64,000 nt of DNA from Lysinibacillus antri (GCF_003977595.1 NZ_RYYR01000001.1:124001-188000); one strand, 5' to 3'; positions 42,785 through 51,030 are shown, counted from the first letter of the stretch. Translations and numbers: made by a program. Notes: generated from the letters alone by a model not told the origin.

Positions 42785-43435
42785 TTAGTTTATTGTCTCA
42801 ACTAAATCTTCTGTAATAAAGGTAATTAAATCTTGAAGGTTTTCGGGTGTTACGCCATGTCCATCCAGATACGTCTTATACGTAACTTCCGCTCCTAACT
42901 CGATAAAGAAGTCTTTACTCTCTTCTGCCCAGCGAATTGGATAATCATAATCATATTCACCATGAGAAATAAAGATTCTAGATGATTCTAACAACACTTT
43001 TCTATAGTCCGTCTTCACAAATTGAGGTAAAAAGCCACTTAACACAGCGGTACCACGAATTTTTTCCGCTAATACGACGGCCAGTGTTTGTGCTACTACT
43101 GCGCCTTGGTTAAAGCCAATTACAAATAGTCTCTTTTCATCTAAATGAAAATGCTCGATCGCTTCTTCAATAAATTGTTTCGTTAGAACGATCATTTTAT
43201 CGAATATTTCTCTTGTCGGTTTTCCCTCTTCTTCAAATGTATAAAAGGCATATCCTGGTGAATGGGTAATTGGCCCACGTAAGCTAAAGATATGACATTG
43301 ACTTCTAAATGGTTCAATTAATTGAAGTAAGTCCTCTTCATTACTACCTAATCCGTGAAATAAAAAAATGGCTGGCTTTTTTTCTTCATTTTGAATAGCC
43401 GGCTGTAAATGTTTAAAAATATATGGTGATTTCAT
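42785..43435 (-). CDS. Alpha/beta hydrolase (phospholipase/carboxylesterase family) lacking the catalytic serine
   Basis: A 216-residue alpha/beta hydrolase of the phospholipase/carboxylesterase family: oxyanion strand FLFHGLGSNEED, LRGPI, then the nucleophile elbow IGFNQGAVVA at about residue 114 where the usual Ser (GxSxG) is Asn; the codon is AAC. The acid residue (HGEYDYDYP) and His (DGHGVTPENL) are present. With no serine, classic esterase activity is unlikely; it may bind a ligand or use another chemistry. AAAGGA lies 11 bases before the ATG. Confidence 0.8.
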   Translation of the reverse strand: MKSPYIFKHLQPAIQNEEKKPAIFLFHGLGSNEEDLLQLIEPFRSQCHIFSLRGPITHSPGYAFYTFEEEGKPTREIFDKMIVLTKQFIEEAIEHFHLDEKRLFVIGFNQGAVVAQTLAVVLAEKIRGTAVLSGFLPQFVKTDYRKVLLESSRIFISHGEYDYDYPIRWAEESKDFFIELGAEVTYKTYLDGHGVTPENLQDLITFITEDLVETIN

Positions 43436-43551
43436 AGATTATTTGTTCCTTTCTAAAAACAATTCGTCATCTTATTGTAACAAAATTTTTCAAATACATG
43501 TTGGAAAGAAAAAGAATTCTTACATGATAATTTAAGATGGAATAATGATAT

Positions 43552-43734
43552 CCCTTACCTGTTGATTTACCAGCCGCTCTTGCAGGAGTATTAATTTCCG
43601 TAGAACCATTAATTAATATGGGATGCACAGCACTTAACGTTAGTGGTTCCATGATCGCAGGGATTATGACTTCTCGTATTACGGAGAAAATAATCTACAA
43701 CGATCCTATTTTAAAGGAACTTAAGGACTCTTAA
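43552..43734 (+). pseudogene. C-terminal remnant of an L-cystine/dicarboxylate-type symporter (TcyP-like)
   Basis: An open frame of 60 codons whose product ([39 protein letters not shown]) matches the last helix region of TcyP-type Na+/cystine symporters of the DAACS family. Everything before it is missing; an in-frame TGA precedes it at 43546. It has no start or ribosome site. It is a decayed gene fragment, not expressed as a transporter. Confidence 0.75.
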
Positions 43735-43763
43735 AAGCCATCACGCCCTCGTGGTGGCTTTTA
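43733..43763 (+). terminator. Hairpin after the TcyP remnant
   Basis: AAAAGCCATCAC pairs with GTGGTGGCTTTT around a 6-base loop. It is probably the original terminator of the lost gene. Confidence 0.6.
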
Positions 43764-43937
43764 TAAATCTTTAGAATCAAAATAATGTTATCAACCTAAA
43801 AAATAATAATTAAACCATTACTTTTGTCTACTTTTTGTAAATATCGATTGCCAACCTTCGTCTAATTTCGATAAACTATGTAATAGAATCTAAATTCTTA
43901 CAAATATATAAACTTATTACCAAAGGAGTGTGTACTG

Positions 43938-44540
43938 ATGTATCGAAATCTTTCCGTTGATCATAGTCTTTTTTACATAGAACAACATCATTTGGACACC
44001 TTTTTATCAATAGCAGAACAAATGGAAAGCTACGATCATATCGTGAAGGAAGCTGCTTTACATAAAGAAGACGCGTGGGCCATTGTCTTTAATGCATGGT
44101 TATTATTGCAACCGGATGAAAAAAATCATATTTTAATTCAATCGGTTGATAAAAGTCTTATTTATAGTTCAAACTTTATTATTTATCAAGCTGTGACCCA
44201 AGACAGTCATTTTCAAAGCATCAAACAACGAAAAGATGCGACACCCGAATTATTATTCTTAGCTGCCCTATATTTAGCAACTGGGCTCAATGAATGGTTC
44301 TTATATGTGATGAAAACATATAACATATCCTATATGGCAGAAAAAAATAAAGAACAGGGCTATTTTAATATTCAATACCGAACAGAAGATGAGATTCAGT
44401 CGTTTTTAGAAGATCAAGCATTGTTTATTAAAGCGACGATACAAGAATTGAAAACGGATTCTTTTTCTAAGATAATTAAAAAAAGCTGTGAAAATGCATA
44501 CTTCTTATATTTAGAAAACTTTGTTAACCAGCAAGTTTAA
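43938..44540 (+). CDS. Hypothetical protein, 200 residues
   Basis: A cytoplasmic-looking protein starting MYRNLSVDHSLFYIEQHHLD, mainly helical, with many aromatic residues and no membrane segment, signal or recognisable motif. CAAAGGAG precedes the ATG with good spacing and codon use fits its neighbours, so it is probably real. Function unknown. Confidence 0.7.
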   Translation: MYRNLSVDHSLFYIEQHHLDTFLSIAEQMESYDHIVKEAALHKEDAWAIVFNAWLLLQPDEKNHILIQSVDKSLIYSSNFIIYQAVTQDSHFQSIKQRKDATPELLFLAALYLATGLNEWFLYVMKTYNISYMAEKNKEQGYFNIQYRTEDEIQSFLEDQALFIKATIQELKTDSFSKIIKKSCENAYFLYLENFVNQQV

Positions 44541-44554
44541 ATCCTACATATAAA

Positions 44555-44594
44555 ATTAGAAGCCATCTCAAAGTCGAGATGGCTTCTAATTTTA
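44555..44594. terminator. Bidirectional terminator between converging genes
   Basis: A 15-bp perfect stem ATTAGAAGCCATCTC / GAGATGGCTTCTAAT with a 6-base loop and T runs on both strands. It serves the gene at 43938 on + and the gene at 44592 on -. Confidence 0.88.
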
Positions 44595-44912
44595 TTTAGA
44601 TATGGATGAGACAATTTCTGCTACAATGATTTGACTGCTAATTACTGGGCTATCTGGATTTGGTTCGCCATTTGCCGGTCTTTTATGAGCTGCCTTAAAA
44701 GCATCACTTTCACGCCACACAGCAAAATCTTCTAACGTCTCCCAAAACATTACAACACTCATTTCATCATAATCTTCAAATTGCGTGCTAACGTTTACCT
44801 CTACTTTATTAAACCCTTTAAATTCTTGTAATGGCCCTGGTTTAGTAAAATTTGGCGCCATTTTATGTGCCATCCCTTTTTTCATTTTAATTCGATTCGT
44901 TACTGTGTACAT
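44592..44912 (-). CDS. Haem-degrading monooxygenase, IsdG/HmoA family
   Basis: A 106-residue dimeric ferredoxin-fold enzyme that opens haem to release iron. The family triad is visible: Asn in TNRIKMKKG (residue 6), Trp in FAVWRESDAF (about 66) and His in FKAAHKRP (about 76). The overall pattern resembles S. aureus IsdG (GFNKVEVNV..., DSPVISSQI). No haem-uptake genes are adjacent. Confidence 0.88.
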   Translation of the reverse strand: MYTVTNRIKMKKGMAHKMAPNFTKPGPLQEFKGFNKVEVNVSTQFEDYDEMSVVMFWETLEDFAVWRESDAFKAAHKRPANGEPNPDSPVISSQIIVAEIVSSISK

Positions 44913-44934
44913 CGTTTTCTCTCCCCTAATTAGA

Positions 44935-45055
44935 TTTATCCCGCATTAACGGGCAGTAAGACTCCCACTTCAAGATTTTAGTGAAGCGAAAAAGATAAGT
45001 GGGAGATTAACTGCCCGTAAAAGCCCGATTGGTTAAACTAACAATGGGTGGGGGA
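44935..45055 (-). repeat. Palindromic intergenic repeat, copy 2
   Basis: Opposite-strand near-copy of 31001-31121. On the minus strand the hairpin arms are ACGGGCAGT-TAA-TCTCCCACTT and AAGTGGGAGTC-TTACTGCCCGT, followed by TAATGCGGGA. This copy is closer to perfect than copy 1. It sits between the haem monooxygenase and cobalamin operons, next to a second GC hairpin (CAATGAGTGGGGG / CCCCCACCCATTG). Compatible with an IS200/IS605-type end without transposase (inference). Confidence 0.6.
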
Positions 45056-45090
45056 TGAAGAAAACCCCCACTCATTGAAGTTTCACTTTA

Positions 45091-45765
45091 TTAGCAAATT
45101 TTCAACTTTTCAATTGGCGCTGTAATAGAATCTTGGAATTGATCCAATTGTTCCCGATCAACGGCTACAATGACACACGTTGATGGTCCACCAGATTTTT
45201 CCAATGGCAAATTGCATTGAATTTCATTATTTTTAAAAATTTCTTTACACTCTGCTTTGATTCCTTTTGAACCAACTGGCCACACATGTTTAATGACTTT
45301 CATTTTTATTAAGAGCAGTAATTCCTCTAATTTCGCCACATCTTCTGGTTGATTTACTACTTCTTCCCCTACAAGTGGCTTTCCAACAATAAACCAATCA
45401 CAATTTTCTTCATTTACTTCAAAAACAACTTTTCCAATTACGGTCAAACTAAGGCCTGATTGTAGTGAGTCAAAGTTTGATTCAGTTGAACCATTTAGCG
45501 GAGGCATTTTTTCACCTAGCTCCGCAAAAACTTTACGAAAGCCCTTTTCATAGTCTTGCCATGCTTCTTGGTTCGTAAAATTGGCTAAAAACAAATGTGT
45601 TGGATGTGCACCCGCGCACCATTGCTCTAAAATCGACACACGAGCAGAGTAATAAGCAGCCAATTCATTTGGCACTTTTACTACATCTTGTTCCTTTTCT
45701 CCGATACATCCTGAATTATCAATTGTGACAACAAGATCTTTATCAATTTTTATCGCATTTCTCAT
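45091..45765 (-). CDS. cblS: Putative alpha-ribazole kinase (CblS-like, AIR-synthase-related)
   Basis: A 224-residue cytoplasmic protein. The N-terminal DLVVTIDNSGCIG resembles the ATP-binding start of AIR-synthase (PurM)-like proteins, and a central GLSLTVIGKVVF segment follows. It overlaps the S-component gene by an ATGA junction in a cobalamin operon. In Listeria and Geobacillus such a pair is CblT (alpha-ribazole transporter) and CblS (alpha-ribazole kinase). The assignment rests mostly on context; the kinase chemistry is not proven. Confidence 0.6.
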   Translation of the reverse strand: MRNAIKIDKDLVVTIDNSGCIGEKEQDVVKVPNELAAYYSARVSILEQWCAGAHPTHLFLANFTNQEAWQDYEKGFRKVFAELGEKMPPLNGSTESNFDSLQSGLSLTVIGKVVFEVNEENCDWFIVGKPLVGEEVVNQPEDVAKLEELLLLIKMKVIKHVWPVGSKGIKAECKEIFKNNEIQCNLPLEKSGGPSTCVIVAVDREQLDQFQDSITAPIEKLKIC

Positions 45766-46256
45766 ATTTGTGTTACCTTTCGATTACTCAATACCTTACT
45801 TAGCATTGGCATTACCACTATCACTATTATAACATTAATTATCGTTGCGACGAGTAAACTAGGTAATGCGGAAAGATAAAAAGCGGGCGAAATAATAAAA
45901 TAAAATGGGAATGGCGAAAGAATACCATTTGCAACAACTAAAAATACCCATTTGAACATTGTGAAACCATTTTTATGTAAAATGTTAAAGAAAAATACAA
46001 TGATAAACATTTCTGCAGCAATTAAAAAATGGAATGGTCCGAGTGGAAACCCTGATGTTAATGCCGTGGCAAGATGACCTAAAGCACCAGCCACTCCTGA
46101 AAAGATGGGTGGTAAAAATGCCACACTCAAAAATGCAGGTGCTGAATCAAGTGCAGCAGTCGTAATAAACCCTGGTACTTTAATAAAACTACCAATTACA
46201 CAAAGTGCTGCAATTAAAGCGGTTAATGTCATTAATTTTAGTTTAGAATGTGTCAT
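45762..46256 (-). CDS. cblT: ECF transporter S component, putative alpha-ribazole (CblT-like)
   Basis: A 164-residue membrane protein with six predicted helices and the substrate-specific S-component pattern (LIAALCVIGSFIKVP, FHFLIAAEMFIIVFF). AAAGGGGAG lies 8 bases before the ATG at 46256; the frame's earlier GTG overlaps the site. The energising A/T units are not here and would be shared. Neighbours suggest that its substrate is a cobalamin precursor, most likely alpha-ribazole. Confidence 0.65.
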   Translation of the reverse strand: MTHSKLKLMTLTALIAALCVIGSFIKVPGFITTAALDSAPAFLSVAFLPPIFSGVAGALGHLATALTSGFPLGPFHFLIAAEMFIIVFFFNILHKNGFTMFKWVFLVVANGILSPFPFYFIISPAFYLSALPSLLVATIINVIIVIVVMPMLSKVLSNRKVTQI

Positions 46257-46671
46257 TGTCAACACTCCCCTTTATATATTGTGGTATTCCGTACCAAATA
46301 CGTACCACCGTTTCGCTCTCTTCAAACAACCTTTGATATAACCTCCCACAAGCATCACGTATTTTTCTTTGCTCTGCTTCTAATGGCACAATGCCTCGAC
46401 CGATATCTGTACAAATGCAAATCAAGTTGGTTGAGCTATTAAAGCTTTTTAATTTTTCCATAATGCTTTCCGCTATTTCAATTTCATCTAAATGTGCCAT
46501 TGCTTTTATTATATTTTCGAAGTTTCCAATAATAAGATAATCATCCTTAGAAAATTGGGTCGTTGGTAGTGTCCCTTCATAATAGTAAAGATGGTTTTGT
46601 GGAATATGGATAAGGATTTTTTTTACAAATTCTCTTTTACCATTATAGGCGCCACCGATAATAATTCGCAT
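46243..46671 (-). CDS. Short CobU/CobP-like protein with altered P-loop
   Basis: A 142-residue protein beginning RIIIGGAYNGKREFV, which lines up with the GGxRSGKS nucleotide loop of CobU but lacks the canonical Ser/Thr and Arg-Ser, and ends with a CDIGRGIVPLEAEQRKIRDA stretch like CobU's guanylyl-binding region (TDIGRGIVP). It probably derives from adenosylcobinamide kinase/guanylyltransferase. A full CobU is also present, so this may be a specialised kinase or a degenerate duplicate. AAAGGAGG precedes the ATG. Confidence 0.7.
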   Translation of the reverse strand: MRIIIGGAYNGKREFVKKILIHIPQNHLYYYEGTLPTTQFSKDDYLIIGNFENIIKAMAHLDEIEIAESIMEKLKSFNSSTNLICICTDIGRGIVPLEAEQRKIRDACGRLYQRLFEESETVVRIWYGIPQYIKGSVDNDTF

Positions 46672-47222
46672 GGAAGACCTCCTTTCAAATTTGAAACTTC
46701 AGACCATTTTAATGTATAGATCATGCGATGATTTGCGACTGTTTCTCGAAAAGCTTGATTTTTAGAACCAAATGTAGCTAATAACACTTTAATTACACCG
46801 CCGTGGACAACAAATGTATAAGTAGATGGTTTTGTTACGATGACTTTAAAACAATCTAATACTCTATCGGAAAAATCTTGAAAACTTTCACCATTCGGAA
46901 TTGTAATTTGTTGCGGAAAGTCAATCCATTTTCGATAAATGGGGTTGTTTTTTAATTGATCATAGGTTTTCATTTCAAAATCACCGAAATTTAATTCACG
47001 TAGCTGTTCATAGGATTGATAACTTGCCTGTGGGAAATATAATTTCGCCGTCTCCATGCATCTCTTTAAATCACTGCCATAAACGATTTGCGGTTGCAAA
47101 GGAATCGTAAACTGGTTATTCTCCATCACGATGGATTCATCCGTCCACCCAATATACTTACGCTCGTAATTTGCTCGTGTCTTTTCGTGTCGGATTAAAT
47201 GAACAACAACAGAATTCCCCAT
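46623..47222 (-). CDS. Histidine phosphatase, putative alpha-ribazole phosphatase (CobC-like)
   Basis: A 199-residue histidine phosphatase. The first motif is LIRHEKTRAN (RHE in place of RHG), Arg in YGSDLKRCMETAK, Glu in ELNFGDFEM, and the second His in FVVHGGVIKVL. Position between cobS and the CobU-like gene makes alpha-ribazole-5'-phosphate the likely substrate (CobC). GGAG lies 8 bases before the ATG at 47222 and the gene overlaps the end of cobS. Confidence 0.78.
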   Translation of the reverse strand: MGNSVVVHLIRHEKTRANYERKYIGWTDESIVMENNQFTIPLQPQIVYGSDLKRCMETAKLYFPQASYQSYEQLRELNFGDFEMKTYDQLKNNPIYRKWIDFPQQITIPNGESFQDFSDRVLDCFKVIVTKPSTYTFVVHGGVIKVLLATFGSKNQAFRETVANHRMIYTLKWSEVSNLKGGLPCELLSVAPIMVKENL

Positions 47223-47968
47223 AAACATAACTCCATTCCCTCATATAGCGCACCTAATAAATCGCCTGTCATCCCGCCAAAATGGTTCTTTGTCCAAATA
47301 CGATAAAGGAAAACAATCCCTACCATCGATCCAAACAAAATGAAGAGATACGGCATTGAAAAATAAAGGAGTGCAGCTAGTAGAATCATCGAATAAATAA
47401 TAACCGCTTGCCATACCTTCTTATGGATTACTTGAGATTTAAAATAGGCTGCTAAACCTTTTTGCTTCACACTTTCCATCGTTAAAAAATAGAGCAACAT
47501 ACTTAGGCGACAAAGAATTGGCACAACAACCAAATATATAACCAATTCCTTTTTTCCACTATTAAGTAGTTCAAAAATAAATGCAATTTTCAGAATCAAC
47601 AAAACAACTAAACTAATTGCTCCAAAAGCACCTACTCTAGAATCTTCTAGTATTTCTAACCTTCTTTTTTGATCTTGGTAGGAAAAATAGGCGTCTCCCA
47701 TATCAATCCAACCATCTAAATGCAAGCCACCTGTCATCACAATATTCGCTATTACAATCATAATCGCTAAAAATAAAGTGGAAAATTGGAAATAATGGTC
47801 ATTTAGGAACAAGATGAATGCAATGGTCAATCCCATAAGAAGACCAATTACAGGCATTAACGTATACATTGCCGTAACTGTTTGACGATTCATCGGCAAC
47901 TGTTTTCTTACGGGAATGGATGTGAAGAATTGGAACGTTAATAACAACCCGATTAGCCCACTTTTCAT
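47195..47968 (-). CDS. cobS: Adenosylcobinamide-GDP ribazoletransferase
   Basis: A 257-residue membrane enzyme joining adenosylcobinamide-GDP and alpha-ribazole(-P) to make adenosylcobalamin(-P). Signatures are FFTSIPVRKQLP near the N-terminus, GGLHLDGWIDMGDAYFS (the DGxxD motif, about residue 85) and FGGMTGDLLGALYE near the C-terminus, with about six helices. AGGGGGTG precedes the ATG of MKSGLI at 47968; 7 codons further the frame overlaps it. Confidence 0.92.
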   Translation of the reverse strand: MKSGLIGLLLTFQFFTSIPVRKQLPMNRQTVTAMYTLMPVIGLLMGLTIAFILFLNDHYFQFSTLFLAIMIVIANIVMTGGLHLDGWIDMGDAYFSYQDQKRRLEILEDSRVGAFGAISLVVLLILKIAFIFELLNSGKKELVIYLVVVPILCRLSMLLYFLTMESVKQKGLAAYFKSQVIHKKVWQAVIIYSMILLAALLYFSMPYLFILFGSMVGIVFLYRIWTKNHFGGMTGDLLGALYEGMELCLWGILLLFI

Positions 47969-47979
47969 TGTGACACCCC

Positions 47980-48543
47980 CTATTTCCAACGTTTTAAAAT
48001 ACGATAGTCCATTTCATATGCTTCGTCACACATTGCAACAATCCACTGATGTAGCTCACCAAGTAACTTGCGATAGAGATTTACTTCTACATAGTTTGAT
48101 GATGGCTCATCTAGTACTTCGTTTGATACGATCATGATAATAACCTTATTTTCTTTCCATCTTTTTATATAGGTTTTTAACTCCATAATATACGTATTGA
48201 TCCGACTTAATCGTTCTTCATCGTGTAATTTTTCCGTCTTAAACAATACATTGTTTAACCAAGTCGTAATACAATCCCATAAGACAATATCCATTTCTGT
48301 AAATGTCATAAGTTGTGGATGAAAGTCATCACGAACTTCAATGGTTTTCCATTGATATGGGGAACTTAAACGATCTTGTTGATGACGTTGTATCCTTTGT
48401 TCCATTTCTTGATCGAAAGCAACACCTGATGCAATATATACTAATGAATTTCGTGTGCTTGACATATGTTCTATTGCATACCGCTCTGCAAATGCACTTT
48501 TGCCACTTCTTACACCGCCAGTAATAAAAACAACCTTTCCCAT
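47980..48543 (-). CDS. cobU: Adenosylcobinamide kinase / GTP:adenosylcobinamide-phosphate guanylyltransferase
   Basis: A 187-residue enzyme that phosphorylates adenosylcobinamide and attaches GMP. The P-loop is FITGGVRSGKSAFAERYA at the N-terminus; His in RIQRHQQDR is the usual GMP-carrying residue, and VSNEVLDEPSS with YRKLLGELHQWIV follow. AAAGGAG lies 7 bases before the ATG at 48543. It is the first gene of the salvage operon, right after the riboswitch terminator. Confidence 0.92.
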   Translation of the reverse strand: MGKVVFITGGVRSGKSAFAERYAIEHMSSTRNSLVYIASGVAFDQEMEQRIQRHQQDRLSSPYQWKTIEVRDDFHPQLMTFTEMDIVLWDCITTWLNNVLFKTEKLHDEERLSRINTYIMELKTYIKRWKENKVIIMIVSNEVLDEPSSNYVEVNLYRKLLGELHQWIVAMCDEAYEMDYRILKRWK

Positions 48544-48575
48544 ACACAACTCCTTTCGCGTGTATTTTTGCCAAA

Positions 48576-48875
48576 AGAAAAAGCCACCCTAGAATGGATG
48601 GCAGTAGTCAAAAGAATATTTACATACTATATATATTCACAACAATTTTGCCGTACATTCTCTTTATTTCCGAAGAGGTTTGTGACGAACAGAAAAAGAC
48701 TGGTTACCTGGCTTATGCTAATATCGAACAATTTAATGGTCCATTGTCCTTTTACTAGCACATACAGTTGCGGATACAGCTTCGGCCTCACACCGAATTC
48801 CCCAAAAGCTACAATGAGCATCTTTTTCCTGCAAGCTTATTCACTTAATAAAAATGTAACATACTCCAAAAAAGA
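48576..48875 (-). promoter_or_regulatory. Cobalamin riboswitch with terminator upstream of cobU
   Basis: On the minus strand the aptamer core is seen as GGGGAATTCGGTG, then GCTGTATCCGCAACTGTA, the canonical order of the cobalamin aptamer. The B12 box follows as AAGCCAGGTAACCAGTC at 48714-48698, normally AAGCCAGGAGACCTGCC, with changes in the middle. Downstream GCCATCC pairs with GGGTGGC at 48602-48583, followed by TTTTTCTTTT: a terminator that would form when the aptamer binds cobalamin. It should switch off the salvage operon when B12 is plentiful. Confidence 0.85.
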
Positions 48876-48924
48876 ATGGTATCAATTTTAGGGTTCCTAG
48901 TTTTTTCATTACATTTTGAAGGAA

Positions 48925-49335
48925 TTATTGGCAGTTTGCACATTTTCCATAAATCTCAAATTTATGCGATTCAATCGTGCAACCTGGGAGTTTTTCGTTA
49001 ATCATTTCCATTGGGCAGACCGGTATTTCCTTTACATTTCCACAATCCATGCAAATAAAGTGGTGATGGTGGTGTTCTGATTCACATTGCATTCGGAAAT
49101 TACGCTCACCATTTAATTCTGTTTCTTCTAAAATTCCAACCTCGACAAAAGTAGATAAATTTCGATAAATTGTATCAAAGCTCATGCCAGGGAAATCCTT
49201 CTTTAACACAGATAATAGGTCACGAGCTGTTAAATATTTATCCGTTTCTTCAAAGAGATTTAATATTAATTCTCGTTTATCCGTTTTTTTATATCCGTGA
49301 TCTTTTAATACTTCCCATGCTCGTGTTATATTCAC
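48925..49335 (-). CDS. zur: Fur-family zinc uptake regulator Zur
   Basis: A 136-residue Fur-family repressor: winged HTH at 1-80 ([24 protein letters not shown]), dimerisation and metal domain with [13 protein letters not shown] and the second cysteine pair in KCANCQ at the C-terminus. The location next to znuBC and a Zur box argue for zinc (Zur), not iron or peroxide. It overlaps the end of znuB by 4 bases (ATGA). Confidence 0.9.
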   Translation of the reverse strand: MNITRAWEVLKDHGYKKTDKRELILNLFEETDKYLTARDLLSVLKKDFPGMSFDTIYRNLSTFVEVGILEETELNGERNFRMQCESEHHHHHFICMDCGNVKEIPVCPMEMINEKLPGCTIESHKFEIYGKCANCQ

Positions 49336-50192
49336 TTCAAATTAGACCCTTTCTGTTTCATTTTTAGTGCGATTTTTTTCCCGAAAATGACGAGTAATAA
49401 AATGAAGATAGATGTGATGACAATTGTCCCACCTGGTTGTAAATCTAAATAAAAAGCACTGACTAAGCCAATAATGACCGCAGTTTCCCCAAACAGAATC
49501 GAGTAGATGATCGTCTGTTTAAACCCTTTTGCAATTCGCATACTTGCGGCAACCGGTAGTGTTATTAACGATGAAACAAGCAAAATCCCCACAATCCGCA
49601 TACTTGCAGCAATCACTAATGCAACCACAATCATGAATAACAGATGAATCCATTTCGCAGGCAACCCACTTGCTTTTGCATATTCCTCATCAAAAGATAA
49701 TACAAACATTTCTTTAAAGAATGCATAAAGAAACAAAATCACAACAATGGCGATTGTAAGGACTACCCATAAATCATGCCTAGAAACAGCGGAAATAGAG
49801 CCGAATAAATAACTCATAATATCCGTGTTAAAACCACTTGCTAATGAAATAAAAATCGCACTAAGACCAATTCCACCCGACATAATAATTGGGATCGCTA
49901 GCTCTTCATAATGTTTATATAAACTACGTAATCTTTCAATTAAAATGGAGCCACTTACAGAAGCGACAATTCCTAGATAAATAGGATTCAATAAAGCGAA
50001 TGCAGTAAACGTTTGACTTAAGTATAAACTTCCCGCTATCCCAGCTAACGTGACATGGGAAAGTGCATCCGCTATGAGTGACATTCGACGAACAACGATA
50101 AAAACCCCTAGCATCGGTGCAATGACCCCAATAACAAGCCCTGAGAAAAAGGCATTTTGTAAAAATTCAAATTTTAATAGTGCTTCAATCAT
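49332..50192 (-). CDS. znuB: Zinc ABC transporter permease ZnuB
   Basis: A 286-residue permease of the metal family with eight or nine predicted helices. Signatures are [20 protein letters not shown] near the N-terminus and [20 protein letters not shown] in the C-terminal half. It forms the membrane channel for zinc with the adjacent ATPase; the binding lipoprotein ZnuA is not in the window. The start lies 16 bases after znuC. Confidence 0.92.
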   Translation of the reverse strand: MIEALLKFEFLQNAFFSGLVIGVIAPMLGVFIVVRRMSLIADALSHVTLAGIAGSLYLSQTFTAFALLNPIYLGIVASVSGSILIERLRSLYKHYEELAIPIIMSGGIGLSAIFISLASGFNTDIMSYLFGSISAVSRHDLWVVLTIAIVVILFLYAFFKEMFVLSFDEEYAKASGLPAKWIHLLFMIVVALVIAASMRIVGILLVSSLITLPVAASMRIAKGFKQTIIYSILFGETAVIIGLVSAFYLDLQPGGTIVITSIFILLLVIFGKKIALKMKQKGSNLK

Positions 50193-50207
50193 TTTGCCTT
50201 CTCCTCT

Positions 50208-50954
50208 TTAATGAATCTTTCTTACTGCATGGCCTTGCCACTTATCTAATTGTTCTTGGGAAATGGAATCAAATTCTTGTTTGTATCCATGGAAATGAAT
50301 CGTTTGATTTAAACAGGCAACATGACTTACTCGATTGGATACGGTATCGACGTCATGGGTTACTAAAATAATTGTTATATTTTGTTCCTTGTTTAGTGAT
50401 GCCAACATATCATAAAACGATTGAACATTTTCATGATCAATCCCGACTGTCGGTTCATCTAGAACTAATACTTTAGGCTTAGCAATTAATGCCCGGGCAA
50501 TAAATACACGTTGTTGCTGACCACCAGAAAGTTGCCCGATATTTGCCGTGCTAAACTGTTCCATACCAACTGCCATTAATGCCTGTTGTACTTGTTGTTT
50601 TGCATCGTTTGGTAGTCGTTTAAATAAACCACTTTTTTTCGTCAAACCGCTCTTGACAACTTCTTCCACAGTTGCCGGAAATCCCGAATTAAAGGCATTT
50701 GACTTTTGTGAAACATAACCAATCCATTCTCTTTGGCGAAACGTATCACTTGGTTGGCCAAAAAGTGAAATTTCTCCAGCGAGTGGCTTTAAAAGTCCTA
50801 ATAAAATTTTTAATAAAGTTGATTTTCCTGAACCATTCGGACCAAGTATGGCTAGAAAATCCCCTTTTTCCACTTTAAATGAAATATTGTTTAATACTTG
50901 TGTGTATTCATATTGGAAAGAAACATTTTTCATTTCAATAATTGTTTCACTCAT
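50208..50954 (-). CDS. znuC: Zinc ABC transporter ATP-binding protein ZnuC
   Basis: A 248-residue ABC ATPase: Walker A LGPNGSGKSTLLK, signature [11 protein letters not shown], Walker B VLVLDEPTVGID, H-loop LVTHDVDTVS. The frame is open a further 21 codons upstream through the Zur box, which cannot be coding; the ATG at 50954 follows AGAAAGAAG and is used. It heads znuC-znuB-zur, controlled by the Zur box at 50971-50991. Confidence 0.9.
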   Translation of the reverse strand: MSETIIEMKNVSFQYEYTQVLNNISFKVEKGDFLAILGPNGSGKSTLLKILLGLLKPLAGEISLFGQPSDTFRQREWIGYVSQKSNAFNSGFPATVEEVVKSGLTKKSGLFKRLPNDAKQQVQQALMAVGMEQFSTANIGQLSGGQQQRVFIARALIAKPKVLVLDEPTVGIDHENVQSFYDMLASLNKEQNITIILVTHDVDTVSNRVSHVACLNQTIHFHGYKQEFDSISQEQLDKWQGHAVRKIH

Positions 50955-50970
50955 TCGATCGCTTCTTTCT

Positions 50971-51030
50971 AATTCATAATCATTACGATTTACATTTTGA
51001 TAGTATAGTTGATTCAAATTTATTTGTAAA
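50971..51030 (-). promoter_or_regulatory. znuCB-zur promoter with Zur box
   Basis: On the minus strand TTTACA (51030-51025), 17 bases, then TATACT (51007-51002) form a good SigA promoter. Downstream is AAATCGTAATGATTATGAATT (50991-50971); its left half is identical to the B. subtilis Zur box AAATCGTAAT and the right half deviates at three positions. Zinc-loaded Zur would bind across or just after the start site. Confidence 0.85.

Noticed and set aside
43467-43652. Minus-strand 61-residue ORF
   Set aside because: It is antisense to the cystine-symporter remnant, whose plus-strand frame has clear family similarity.
49332-49367. Separate small gene at the zur/znuB junction
   Set aside because: The overlap is an ordinary ATGA junction between znuB and zur.
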